Source of the DNA: Ignavibacteriales bacterium
GTDB lineage: Bacteria > Bacteroidota > Ignavibacteria > UBA10030 > SZUA-254
DNA: 64,000 nucleotides
Assembly (NCBI GenBank): GCA_016214905.1
Contig: JACRMQ010000006.1
Span: 385,008-449,007, forward strand
Direction: 5' to 3'
How positions within the stretch are numbered: position 1 is the first letter of the stretch; each line of letters opens with the position of its first letter. A program made the position numbers and the translations under genes. Under the pieces are notes generated by a model that saw nothing but the letters and a program-made list of their open reading frames with translations, ran no database searches and was not told where the DNA came from. Positions 34,634-42,887 of the stretch are shown piece after piece.

Positions 34634-36079
34634 TTAACCGACACTTCCCTCAAGACTCACACCAAGCAATTTCTGAGCTTCAACGGCAAATTCCATCGGC
34701 AGTTCTCTGAATACTTCTTTGCAAAAACCGTTTACAATTAAATTCACGGCATCTTCGGTGGAAAGGCCGCGTTGCTTGCAATAAAATATCTGGTCTTCGC
34801 CAATTTTTGAAGTGGATGCTTCGTGCTCGACTTTCGAGGAAGTGTTTTTAACTTCGATATACGGAAATGTGTGAGCGCCGCATTTGTCCCCGAGAAGGAG
34901 TGAGTCGCATTGTGAGAAATTCCGCGCATTGGTTGCACCTTTTTGAACTAACACCTGTCCTCTGTAAGAATTTTGTCCGAACTTTCCCGATATACCTTTA
35001 GATACAATCGTACTTTTAGTATTTTTCCCTATGTGAATCATCTTTGTGCCGGTATCTGCCTGCTGGTAGTTTGTGGTTACTGCGACAGAGTAGAATTCTC
35101 CGATAGAATTATCGCCTTGGAGAATGCAACTTGGATATTTCCAGGTGATGGATGAACCGGTTTCTACTTGAGTCCATGAAATTTTTGAATTATCGCCCGC
35201 ACACTTGCCTCGTTTGGTTACAAAATTATAAATTCCACCTTTTCCATCTTTATCTCCGGGATACCAATTTTGGACTGTGGAATATTTTATTTGAGAATTA
35301 TTGTGGGCATATAACTCAACAACTGCCGCGTGAAGCTGGTTTTCGTCGCGCATAGGTGCGGTGCAACCTTCAAGGTAACTGACATACGAATTTTCATCAG
35401 CGATAATCAATGTCCGTTCAAATTGTCCGGTCTTTGCAGCGTTGATACGAAAATAGGTAGAAAGCTCCATCGGGCATTTAACTCCTTTCGGAATGTAACA
35501 AAACGATCCATCAGTGAATACCGCAGAATTCAGAGCGGCAAAATAATTATCGTTTGCAGGTACGACCGAGCCCAGATATTTTTTAACGAGTTCAGAATGT
35601 TCCCGGACTGCTTCAGAGAATGAACAAAAAATTATACCGAGATCTTTAAGCTTACCTTTGAAAGTGGTGGCAACTGAGACACTATCGAAAACTGCATCAA
35701 CTGCAACACCTGCAAATTGTTTCTGCTCTTCAAGCGGAATACCTAATTTTTCGTACGTTTTTAATAACTCGGGATCAACTTCATCTAAACTCTTCAGCCG
35801 ATTTTGCTTTGGTGCTGAGTAATAAATTATGTCTTGATAATCAATCGGGGGATACTGAACATTTTGCCAATGCGGTTCTATCATTGTTTGCCAGTTACGA
35901 TAAGCTTTCAACCGAAATTCCAGCAACCATTGAGGTTCATTTTTCTTTGCAGAAATAAATCGGATTATCTCTTCGTTTAATCCTTTCGGAGCGGTGTCCG
36001 ATTCAATATCGGTTACAAACCCCCATTTGTATTCGCTTTCTCCGAGATTTTCAAATGTATCGGTGTTATTCATGCTCAA
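34634..36079 (-). CDS. sufB: SufB, SUF scaffold core protein
   Basis: Subunit on which Fe-S clusters are built in the SufBC2D complex. At 481 residues it is full length, with '[18 protein letters not shown]', '[21 protein letters not shown]', '[19 protein letters not shown]' and '[21 protein letters not shown]', which carries a conserved cysteine implicated in assembly. The end '[19 protein letters not shown]' to '[12 protein letters not shown]' is the SufC-contact region. Its ATG overlaps the stop of the small upstream gene by 4 nt. Confidence 0.97.
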   Translation of the reverse strand: MSMNNTDTFENLGESEYKWGFVTDIESDTAPKGLNEEIIRFISAKKNEPQWLLEFRLKAYRNWQTMIEPHWQNVQYPPIDYQDIIYYSAPKQNRLKSLDEVDPELLKTYEKLGIPLEEQKQFAGVAVDAVFDSVSVATTFKGKLKDLGIIFCSFSEAVREHSELVKKYLGSVVPANDNYFAALNSAVFTDGSFCYIPKGVKCPMELSTYFRINAAKTGQFERTLIIADENSYVSYLEGCTAPMRDENQLHAAVVELYAHNNSQIKYSTVQNWYPGDKDGKGGIYNFVTKRGKCAGDNSKISWTQVETGSSITWKYPSCILQGDNSIGEFYSVAVTTNYQQADTGTKMIHIGKNTKSTIVSKGISGKFGQNSYRGQVLVQKGATNARNFSQCDSLLLGDKCGAHTFPYIEVKNTSSKVEHEASTSKIGEDQIFYCKQRGLSTEDAVNLIVNGFCKEVFRELPMEFAVEAQKLLGVSLEGSVG

Positions 36080-36387
36080 GCGACTTTCTTCTCAACTTTC
36101 GGCAATGCGAATTTCGGATAGTTGAGCATCCATGATTGGTGATCGATCGTTTTAAATATATTTCGTTGCACTAAAATCAAACCGATCTCTCTTGCCACGA
36201 TCTCTGCTTTGTGATAAGATGTTTTTATCAGATGCTCTTCGAGAAACATTTTGGTCGCATAATGGAGATCTCTGAAAAAGAAATTAGAATTGTGTATAAA
36301 TACAAATTTAGACTTTATGAATGTTAAATATTCTTCAAGATTATTAATTATAAAATCTAGATCTTTATTAACTTGAGGATTACTCAT
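36076..36387 (-). CDS. Small protein inside the suf operon, possibly DEP-like
   Basis: No confident family. It is 103 residues, predicted mostly helical, with the segment '[19 protein letters not shown]' then '[19 protein letters not shown]' and a final 'NYPKFALP'. The succession of an aromatic-rich strand, two helices (the second with IG.IL) and a basic beta ending is faintly like a DEP winged-helix fold. I give that only as a guess. It overlaps iscS by 8 nt and sufB by 4 nt, so it is translationally locked into the operon and probably has a role in SUF regulation or assembly. It has no cysteine, so it is not itself a cluster scaffold. Confidence 0.7.
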   Translation of the reverse strand: MSNPQVNKDLDFIINNLEEYLTFIKSKFVFIHNSNFFFRDLHYATKMFLEEHLIKTSYHKAEIVAREIGLILVQRNIFKTIDHQSWMLNYPKFALPKVEKKVA

Positions 36388-37576
36388 AGTACATCGGCTT
36401 TCTGTTTTTTAGTTTGAATGTTGACGAAGACTCTCTCAGCATTTTGATGTTCTTTATAACTTTATCAATAACATAATCAACTTCCTCTTCCGTAGTGAAT
36501 CTTCCTAATCCGAATCTGATTGCGGAATGCAAACGATCCGGAGGTAATTTTAGAGCTTTCAAGACGTGAGATGGCTCGGGATCTCCTGTTGTGCATGCAG
36601 AGCCGGTGGAGACAGCAATATCTTTCATGCTCATCATTAGTGCGCTATTTTCGATATGATGAAAATTTATATTTAGATTATTGGGTAATCTGCGTTCGGG
36701 ATCTCCGTTAAGCGAAATATCTTCAATATTTTCCTGAAACGCTTTCCACATTTTATCACGATACGATTTTAGACGTATGGTTTCTTCTTCCAAAACCTGT
36801 GATGATATCTCGATCGCTTTAGCGATTCCCACGATAGATGGAACATTAGGTGTCCCTGATCTGATTCCACGTTCATGACCGCCACCATCCATTTGCATCA
36901 TCAATTTTACTTTCGGTCCAGAGGCGCGGACAAATAAAATTCCAATACCTTTGGGACCATATATCTTATGTCCGGAGAGTGACATCATATCGATATTCAT
37001 TTTTTGAACATCAATGCGAAGTTTTCCGATTGCCTGAGCAGCATCGGTATGAAACAGTACATTCTTCTCGTGGCAAAGTTTACCTATTTCGGTGATATCT
37101 TGAATGGTTCCGATTTCGTTATTTGCCGTCATCACAGAAACTAGCATTGTTTTTGATGTGATTGATTCCGAGAGGAGGTTGAGAGATATTCTTCCATATT
37201 TATCAACCGGAAGATAGGTGATTTTGAAACCATGACGTTCCAGATTTTTACAAGAATCAAGAACAGCTTTGTGCTCAGTAGCCGCTGTTATGATATGGTC
37301 TCCCTTTTGTGCATATATTTCTGCTACACCTTTGATGGCGAGGTTGTTTGATTCTGTAGCACCGCTTGTAAATATTATTTCTTTTGGTAACGCTCCGATT
37401 GAATTGGCAACCGTCGTGCGAGATGATTCAACAGCTTCTTCAGCAATCCAACCGAATTGATGTTGGCGACTGGCAGGATTTCCGAATATTTCTCTGAAAA
37501 AAGGGAGCATAGCATCAAGCACACGCGGATCGACAGGAGTTGTTGAATGATAATCCATATAAATCGGTGTTTTCAA
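36380..37576 (-). CDS. iscS: IscS/NifS-type (group I) cysteine desulfurase
   Basis: PLP-dependent sulfur donor of 398 residues. Motifs are 'IYMDYHSTTPVDPRVLDAM', 'ATEHKAVLDS', the PLP lysine in 'SLSGHKIYGPKGIG' and the catalytic cysteine in 'STGSACTTGDPEPSHVL' on a long mobile loop, which marks group I. It overlaps the rrf2 stop by 4 nt (ATGA). It may serve thiolation or NFU/Mrp routes or work beside SufS. Having both types in one operon with no IscU or IscA gene is unusual. Confidence 0.93.
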   Translation of the reverse strand: MKTPIYMDYHSTTPVDPRVLDAMLPFFREIFGNPASRQHQFGWIAEEAVESSRTTVANSIGALPKEIIFTSGATESNNLAIKGVAEIYAQKGDHIITAATEHKAVLDSCKNLERHGFKITYLPVDKYGRISLNLLSESITSKTMLVSVMTANNEIGTIQDITEIGKLCHEKNVLFHTDAAQAIGKLRIDVQKMNIDMMSLSGHKIYGPKGIGILFVRASGPKVKLMMQMDGGGHERGIRSGTPNVPSIVGIAKAIEISSQVLEEETIRLKSYRDKMWKAFQENIEDISLNGDPERRLPNNLNINFHHIENSALMMSMKDIAVSTGSACTTGDPEPSHVLKALKLPPDRLHSAIRFGLGRFTTEEEVDYVIDKVIKNIKMLRESSSTFKLKNRKPMYYE

Positions 37577-37983
37577 GAGAACATCTCCAACACGGTTAAT
37601 TCATCTAAAACTTTATTAATATTGTTTTGCAACTTGACCAATGGATTTTTTATAGTGCATGTCGTATGAATATTGCAATCATCAGGTGTGCCTGCTTCAC
37701 AAGCGACGATTGTTACGGCTGATTTACCTTCAATAGCATTAATAATTTCTGAGACGCGTATTTCTGCAGGATTTCGGGAAAGAACATAACCGCCGTTCAC
37801 ACCTTGATAAGATGAGATAAAATGTTCTTTAACTAACCGCTGCATTATTTTCGCGAGGAGTTCGTATGGTAATTGATATTTATCTGATATCTCCTTGGTA
37901 GTATAAATTCGGCCACGGTTACCGGTTGTCATGTGTCGAATCGCTATCAAGGCATATTCTACTTTTTTTGATAATTGGAACAT
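37573..37983 (-). CDS. Rrf2-family regulator, IscR-like, with Fe-S cysteines
   Basis: Winged-helix transcription factor of 136 residues. 'LSKKVEYALIAIRHM' and 'TTKEISDKYQLPYELLAKIMQRL' form the HTH, and 'SYQGVNGGYVLSRNPAEI' the wing. Three cysteines, C95, C103 and C109 ('ACEAGTPDDC' and 'HTTC'), match the [2Fe-2S] ligand cluster of IscR-type Rrf2 proteins. It is the first gene of the Fe-S operon, and a 25-bp palindrome with GACT/AGTC arms sits 15-39 bp upstream of its start, so autoregulation is expected. CymR and NsrR are relatives, but the operon content favours IscR or SufR-like function. Confidence 0.9.
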   Translation of the reverse strand: MFQLSKKVEYALIAIRHMTTGNRGRIYTTKEISDKYQLPYELLAKIMQRLVKEHFISSYQGVNGGYVLSRNPAEIRVSEIINAIEGKSAVTIVACEAGTPDDCNIHTTCTIKNPLVKLQNNINKVLDELTVLEMFS

Positions 37984-37997
37984 ATTTTTTTAATTTG

Positions 37998-38022
37998 AAA
38001 TCGGACTAAACGAGTCTTATTT
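37998..38022. promoter_or_regulatory. IscR-like operator upstream of the suf operon
   Basis: Inverted repeat AAAT-cg-GACT-aaacg-AGTC-tt-ATTT. The GACT-5 nt-AGTC core (38004-38016) has the same spacing as the E. coli IscR type 1 site, and the outer AAAT/ATTT arms extend the symmetry. It is the only such palindrome I saw and stands in front of an Rrf2 gene. Confidence 0.65.
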
Positions 38023-38032
38023 AAATCCAAAA

Positions 38033-38058
38033 AAAGATTCCGGTATGTCCGGAATCTT
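38033..38058 (-). terminator. Rho-independent terminator after the zinc-ribbon gene
   Basis: On the minus strand AAGATTCCGG and CCGGAATCTT pair perfectly over 10 bp with a 5-nt loop (38058-38034), followed by TTTTTGG. It separates the small zinc-ribbon gene from the rrf2 promoter region. Confidence 0.88.
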
Positions 38059-38083
38059 AATTTACAACATATAACGTCGATTA

Positions 38084-38284
38084 TTAGTTCATACTGATTT
38101 TCATTCTCTTGTTTTCGGTCGCAACGGGACCGTGTAAGCTCACTTCAACCTTATCGAGATCGATATGAACAACTTCTTCGCAGTATGCACAAATTTTTGT
38201 GACTTGTCTATCAAAATTAATCGGGTTCCCGCAACACGGGCAACTGGTTATTACTAAACCAATAACTTTGGCTTTTGCCTTCAC
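38084..38284 (-). CDS. Small zinc-ribbon protein
   Basis: A 66-residue protein of unknown function. Two CxxC pairs, 'CPCCGNP' and 'CAYCEEV', about 17 residues apart, form a typical zinc ribbon. The remainder is 'VHIDLDKVEVSLHGPVATENKRMKI', beta-rich. It has its own terminator and is transcribed away from bshA across a 224-bp gap. Rubredoxin is unlikely, since the spacing and aromatic pattern differ. The gene is probably real given codon use and terminator placement. Confidence 0.75.
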   Translation of the reverse strand: MKAKAKVIGLVITSCPCCGNPINFDRQVTKICAYCEEVVHIDLDKVEVSLHGPVATENKRMKISMN

Positions 38285-38508
38285 TGTAAATATATCCTTT
38301 CAGAAATGCTAAATAATACAAAAATCGCTTATATTCGTAGGAATAGCGCTTGTAAATATAAACAAAAAAAAACAAAAAACAATCCCTATTTGGAATTATT
38401 TTTTTTTAAGGTACGTTACATCACATTAGACGGTAGAAATCCAAAAAAGTTGACTTAAAATCATAAATTTCTTGCCATTATCTGTTTTTCTCACTATTTT
38501 AAACAATT

Positions 38509-39666
38509 ATGAATATTGGAATTGCTTGTTATCCAACTTATGGCGGTAGCGGCGTTGTTGCCTCCGAACTTGGGAAATCCTTGGCTGAAAGGGGACATAA
38601 AATTCATTTTATTAGCTATGCAATGCCTTTTCGGTTGGAGGGATTCAGAGAAAATATATATTATCATGAAGTTGAGATTTCTAGTTATCCACTTTTCGAT
38701 TTTCCTCTATACACTCCGGCACTTGCCAGTAAAATTGTTGAGGTTGCAAAGTTTGAAAAGTTAGACATAATCCATGCTCATTACGCCATTCCTCATGCTA
38801 TAAGCGCTTATTTAGCAAAGCAAATTATAAACAATACTAATATAAAGATTGTTACCACGCTTCATGGAACAGATATTACCCTCGTCGGTCTGGAGCCAAG
38901 TTATTTGCCCGTTATGAAGTTCAGCATAGAGCAAAGCGATGCAGTGACGGCAGTATCCAGATTTTTAAAAGAGAAAACTTTAACGAGCTATCAAATCAAA
39001 AAGCCGATCACCGTGATACCAAATTTCGTGGATGGTTCCAAATACAGTCGTATTACTGACGAGCATGTACGCAAACAATTTGCTCCCAATGATGAAAAGA
39101 TTCTAATTCACATATCCAACTTCAGACCGCTGAAACGAGTGGGTGATGTAATTAAAATATTTAATATTGTTCGCGGAAAAGTCAAATCAAAATTATTACT
39201 CGTCGGAGATGGTCCCGATAGATCAAGCGCCGAACAGCTGGCACGGGATCTTGGGATCGTGGAAGATGTAAAATTTTTAGGTAAGCAAGTAGAAATAATT
39301 CCACTTCTCTCAATCGCCGACCTGTTTCTTATCCCAAGTCAATCAGAGAGTTTCGGTTTATCGGCGCTCGAAGCGATGGCATGCGAAGTGCCCGTGGTAG
39401 CGTCTAGTGTGGGAGGACTGCCGGAACTAGTTATTCATGGAACAACAGGATTTATTTCTGAAATCGGTGATGTTGAGAGAATGGCCAAATATGCCGTTGA
39501 ACTATTGACAAATGAAACTAAACATAAAATGTTCGCTGTTGCGAGCCGGAAGCGCGCACTTGATGAGTTCGAAGAACAAGGTATTGTGTCGCAATATGAA
39601 AATTTATATGAGAATATTCTCACTGATGAAACCAACCGCACGCAAGAGATTGCTGAATCTCGATAA
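38509..39666 (+). CDS. bshA: N-acetyl-alpha-D-glucosaminyl L-malate synthase (bacillithiol synthesis)
   Basis: GT4-type glycosyltransferase that joins UDP-GlcNAc and L-malate in the first step of bacillithiol synthesis. The N terminus 'MNIGIACYPTYGGSGVVASELG' and 'HIHFISYAMPFRL'-like segment are characteristic of BshA, followed by 'HAHYAIPHAISAYLAKQ', 'LHGTDITLVG' and the nucleotide-sugar motif 'PSQSESFGLSALEAMACEVPVVAS'. Its 385 residues are typical. bshB and bshC are not in the window. No clear ribosome binding site precedes the ATG; TTGCCA-17-TATTTT just upstream hints at an almost leaderless transcript. Confidence 0.95.
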   Translation: MNIGIACYPTYGGSGVVASELGKSLAERGHKIHFISYAMPFRLEGFRENIYYHEVEISSYPLFDFPLYTPALASKIVEVAKFEKLDIIHAHYAIPHAISAYLAKQIINNTNIKIVTTLHGTDITLVGLEPSYLPVMKFSIEQSDAVTAVSRFLKEKTLTSYQIKKPITVIPNFVDGSKYSRITDEHVRKQFAPNDEKILIHISNFRPLKRVGDVIKIFNIVRGKVKSKLLLVGDGPDRSSAEQLARDLGIVEDVKFLGKQVEIIPLLSIADLFLIPSQSESFGLSALEAMACEVPVVASSVGGLPELVIHGTTGFISEIGDVERMAKYAVELLTNETKHKMFAVASRKRALDEFEEQGIVSQYENLYENILTDETNRTQEIAESR

Positions 39667-39701
39667 AAATTTTTTTATTAACTGCTAATAATCCGCTCAT
39701 T

Positions 39702-40865
39702 ATGAGATCCATTGCATTTATTCTCTTTTTCACTTTATTTTTTGCAATCTACGGTTTAATTAATTATTACATCTTAATCCGCGGATATCAATCATTATCC
39801 CAAAATTCATTCTTCCGACCTTATTATTTAATCCTTTTTATAATTATATCATTATCATTTTTTATCGGACGGATACTTGAAAATTATTGGCTGAATCCAG
39901 TTAGCCGTACGTTCGTTTGGATTGGAGCATTCTGGCTGGCTGCGATATTATATTTTATTATTGGTATTTTACTTCTTGATTTCATACGATTGTTGAATCA
40001 TTTTTTTTCTATATATCCAACCTGGGTACGAAACAACTACGAATCAGTTAAAGGATTGCTCGGCGGAGGAGTACTGGTCATTGTCTTATCTGTTTTAGGA
40101 TTCGGATATTGGAATGCGACCGTAATCCAAATTAAAAATTTGCATTATGTAATTAAAAATAAATCTGCCGGTCTTCAACAGATTAAAATTGTCAGCATGT
40201 CCGATATCCATCTTGGATCTATCATCGGTAAATCTAAATTCGATGCCATAGTTGAGAAAATAAATTCGTTGAATTCCGATATAGTTCTATTACCCGGCGA
40301 CATTCTCGATGAAGATCTCGCTCCGGTTATCAAGGAAAATGTTGGAGAAAGTTTGAGAAAGATAGAATCCCGTTACGGAATATTCGCGGTTACAGGAAAT
40401 CATGAATATATCGGAGGAGTTGAGGAGGCATGCAAGTATTTAGAATCAAATAATGTCCGAGTATTGCGCGATGAGGCAGTAAATATAAATAATACTTTAT
40501 ATTTAATCGGCCGTGAAGATCGTTCTATCAATAGATTCGGGAAAAAGAAGCGCATATCACTTAACGAATTAATGAAACCTATCAATAAATCATATCCTGT
40601 TGTATTAATGGATCATCAACCTTTCGATCTTCAAGAAGCAGCACATAACGGAATCGATCTTCAGCTTTCGGGGCATACTCACCACGGACAATTATGGCCC
40701 CTCAATTTTATCACGGAGATGGTTTATGAAGTGAGTTGGGGAGAGGAGTCGATCGGTAACACCTTATATTATGTTTCGTGCGGAGTTGGAACATGGGGAC
40801 CGCCGGTTCGCACGGGTAATCGACCTGAGATTGTACAAATTATTCTCGATTTTCAAAATAGTTAA
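39702..40865 (+). CDS. Membrane-anchored metallophosphoesterase
   Basis: Calcineurin-like phosphoesterase of 387 residues. The first ~145 residues hold about four hydrophobic helices ('IAFILFFTLFFAIYGLINYY', 'LILFIIISLSFFIGRIL' and others). The catalytic domain has the two-metal motifs in order: 'SMSDIHLG', 'PGDILDED', 'TGNHEY' and 'LSGHTHHGQLWP'. This layout is like YkuE/YaeI enzymes, some of which act on UDP-2,3-diacylglucosamine or lipid diphosphates. The substrate is unknown here. It lies 35 nt after bshA, but a functional link is not evident. Confidence 0.88.
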   Translation: MRSIAFILFFTLFFAIYGLINYYILIRGYQSLSQNSFFRPYYLILFIIISLSFFIGRILENYWLNPVSRTFVWIGAFWLAAILYFIIGILLLDFIRLLNHFFSIYPTWVRNNYESVKGLLGGGVLVIVLSVLGFGYWNATVIQIKNLHYVIKNKSAGLQQIKIVSMSDIHLGSIIGKSKFDAIVEKINSLNSDIVLLPGDILDEDLAPVIKENVGESLRKIESRYGIFAVTGNHEYIGGVEEACKYLESNNVRVLRDEAVNINNTLYLIGREDRSINRFGKKKRISLNELMKPINKSYPVVLMDHQPFDLQEAAHNGIDLQLSGHTHHGQLWPLNFITEMVYEVSWGEESIGNTLYYVSCGVGTWGPPVRTGNRPEIVQIILDFQNS

Positions 40866-40967
40866 AAGCATGTCGACGGGAGGATAAAAAAACCTAATAA
40901 TCCATCGTTCAGTTTGATCTATTCAGCTAGGATTCATTCAATTTTTGCAAATGAATAGTAGAGATTC

Positions 40968-40996
40968 TTGATAAAGTGATGAAAAACTCGTATTTT
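40968..40996 (+). promoter_or_regulatory. Candidate sigma-70-type promoter for the 39-residue gene
   Basis: TTGATA (40968-40973), 17 bp, TATTTT (40991-40996), 43 bp before the ATG at 41040. Confidence 0.4.
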
Positions 40997-41039
40997 CATT
41001 TAGAATTTATTATAGACAACAATCACATAAGGAGAAATA

Positions 41040-41159
41040 ATGAATAAAAAAACGCAAAACGCGTGGAAAAAACATAGAAAAAATATCCAGCGTGTCAAAG
41101 CGAAACGGAAATCGATGATTGCTGCAGGCAAAAAAGCCCAGGCAACCGCCGCTCAATAA
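41040..41159 (+). CDS. 39-residue highly basic small protein
   Basis: Reads MNKKTQNAWKKHRKN in the first 15 residues, then 'IQRVKAKRKSMIAAGKKAQ' and an Ala/Thr/Gln tail; about one third Lys/Arg. It is backed by an excellent ribosome binding site, AAGGAG at 41029-41034, by its own candidate promoter and by a terminator 4 bp after the stop codon. That makes an independent, probably abundant transcript. The composition is that of a nucleic-acid or ribosome-associated protein and recalls small basic ribosomal proteins (bTHX, mS38-like), but I cannot assign it to either. Confidence 0.8.
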   Translation: MNKKTQNAWKKHRKNIQRVKAKRKSMIAAGKKAQATAAQ

Positions 41160-41163
41160 TTTT

Positions 41164-41190
41164 AAGGGTATCGGTTTGATACCCTTTTTA
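41164..41190 (+). terminator. Rho-independent terminator after the small basic gene
   Basis: AAGGGTATC (41164-41172) / GATACCCTT (41178-41186), perfect 9-bp stem, 5-nt loop, followed by a T-rich run. Confidence 0.9.
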
Positions 41191-41215
41191 TTTTTTGTAA
41201 AGAGTCATCAATAAG

Positions 41216-42043
41216 ATGATTTACAACTTCAAAAACTGTTCGTTTGATTTCTCTAAGCGGACATATTTGATGGGAATATTAAACGTAACTCCCGACTCAT
41301 TCTCTGACGGTGGTAAATTTAATAGCATCGATGGCGCTGTGAAGCATGCCCTAAAGATGGTGGATGAAGGTGCTGATATCATTGATGTCGGCGGGGAATC
41401 AACACGCCCCGGCTCTGCACAAATTTCGGTGGAAGAGGAATTAAATAGAATTCTGCCGGTGGTAGAACAATTAGTGAGACTCTCAAACGTCCCGGTATCA
41501 ATCGATACTTATAAATCAGATGTGGCGGAACTTGCGCTTAAGGCAGGTGCGCTGATTGTTAACGATATCTCGGGACTTCATTATGATCCCAAAATGGCTT
41601 CGGTAGTTTCAAAATTAAATGGTTCGCTCATTATCATGCATATCAAAGGGACACCCAGAACTATGCAAATGAATCCTGAGTACATCAATTTGATCGCTGA
41701 AATTAAATCTTATTTAGAAACGAGCATCAATTTAGCGGTGGCAGGCGGAGTTAAACAAATTATTATTGATCCCGGAATTGGTTTTGGGAAAACAGTTGAG
41801 CACAATTTAAACATCATTAAGCATCTGAAAATGTTTTCGGATTTAGGATATCCTATTATGACCGGACCTTCGAGGAAATCTTTTATCGGGAAAATACTGA
41901 ATGTTGATGTTGACGACAGATTAGAAGGAACCGCCGCGGCAGTTGCCGCCTGCGTAATGAATGGCTCCAATATCGTGCGAGTTCATGATGTCCGGGCTAT
42001 AAAACGTGTTGTTAGTCTAATAGACGCAATATGCAAAAACTAA
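41216..42043 (+). CDS. folP: Dihydropteroate synthase
   Basis: Condenses p-aminobenzoate with dihydropterin pyrophosphate in folate synthesis; the sulfonamide target. Signatures are 'MGILNVTPDSFSDGGKF', 'DVGGESTRPGS', 'NDISGL', 'IIDPGIGFGKTVEHN' and 'GPSRKSFIG', covering the pterin and pyrophosphate sites. At 275 residues it is full length. It is followed after 12 nt by cdaA, a pairing I recall as common in this group, and the run continues with pcm and miaA at short spacing. Confidence 0.97.
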   Translation: MIYNFKNCSFDFSKRTYLMGILNVTPDSFSDGGKFNSIDGAVKHALKMVDEGADIIDVGGESTRPGSAQISVEEELNRILPVVEQLVRLSNVPVSIDTYKSDVAELALKAGALIVNDISGLHYDPKMASVVSKLNGSLIIMHIKGTPRTMQMNPEYINLIAEIKSYLETSINLAVAGGVKQIIIDPGIGFGKTVEHNLNIIKHLKMFSDLGYPIMTGPSRKSFIGKILNVDVDDRLEGTAAAVAACVMNGSNIVRVHDVRAIKRVVSLIDAICKN

Positions 42044-42055
42044 CCTTGGTAAATA

Positions 42056-42871
42056 ATGGAATTATTTAAAATAGGTTTTCTAACCATCACGATTGTGGAT
42101 GTCTTCGACATCCTTCTTGTCTCGTTTATATTTTACCGCCTGTACATGGTAATGCGGGGAACAGTGGCGGCGCAAATATTCGTCGGCCTTATCCTTATTC
42201 TCGGCTTTTCATTCATCGCTCAGGCGAGTAATCTGAAGGCTATGAACTGGATCCTGCGAACGCTCACGGATATTTGGGTTATTGCTTTCATTGTTCTTTT
42301 CCAACCTGAACTTCGCCGGCTTCTCATCTTACTTGGAAGAAATAGAATTGTCCGCTCATTCATTAAATTAGATGTAGAAGAATCTATCGAGGAGATAGTA
42401 GGTGCATCTGCGGAGCTTGCGCGCAAACACCATGGAATGTTGGTTGTTATCGTCCGCTCAACCGGAATCCGAACTTTTGTCGATACCGGAACACCGTTGC
42501 AGGCGCGAATCAGCAAAGCCCTTCTCGTATCAATTTTTAATCCCCGTTCACCTCTGCACGATGGAGCGGTAGTAGTGCATGATAGAATTATCGAAGCAGC
42601 ACGAGTAACATTACCTTTATCGCAAACCTCAACTATCGGAGATACGGTTTTAGGAATGAGACACAGAGCCGCACTGGGAATATCTGAGCAAGCGGATGTT
42701 ATCGTTGTTCTTGTTTCGGAGGAAACCGGTAAAATATCGATAACAGATAATGGCATTCTTATACGCGGACTTACAACGCAAGAGCTTCGCCACGAACTTT
42801 ACACGCGTTTATCTCTGATGCCGCAAAAGTCAGCAAAATCGGTTTGGAAGATTTTAAAGTCACAGCAATAG
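42056..42871 (+). CDS. cdaA: Diadenylate cyclase (CdaA/DacA-like)
   Basis: Makes the second messenger c-di-AMP from two ATP. Three N-terminal transmembrane helices (about residues 10-80) precede the DAC domain. The two catalytic motifs are 'LHDGAVVV' (Asp-Gly-Ala) and 'GMRHRAALG' (Arg-His-Arg), both intact. Its 271 residues fit CdaA. c-di-AMP normally controls potassium and osmotic balance and wall homeostasis. The DHH protein at 9.8 kb could help clear the pApA breakdown product, but is not adjacent. Confidence 0.95.
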   Translation: MELFKIGFLTITIVDVFDILLVSFIFYRLYMVMRGTVAAQIFVGLILILGFSFIAQASNLKAMNWILRTLTDIWVIAFIVLFQPELRRLLILLGRNRIVRSFIKLDVEESIEEIVGASAELARKHHGMLVVIVRSTGIRTFVDTGTPLQARISKALLVSIFNPRSPLHDGAVVVHDRIIEAARVTLPLSQTSTIGDTVLGMRHRAALGISEQADVIVVLVSEETGKISITDNGILIRGLTTQELRHELYTRLSLMPQKSAKSVWKILKSQQ

Positions 42872-42887
42872 TAAGCATTCAATTAAA

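Noticed and set aside
42220-42756. Long minus-strand frame of 178 codons opposite cdaA
   Set aside because: Antisense shadow of a gene with intact catalytic motifs. The same applies to the frames at 61987-62628 (opposite rpsA), 43814-44287 (opposite miaA) and 59292-59798 (opposite cmk).
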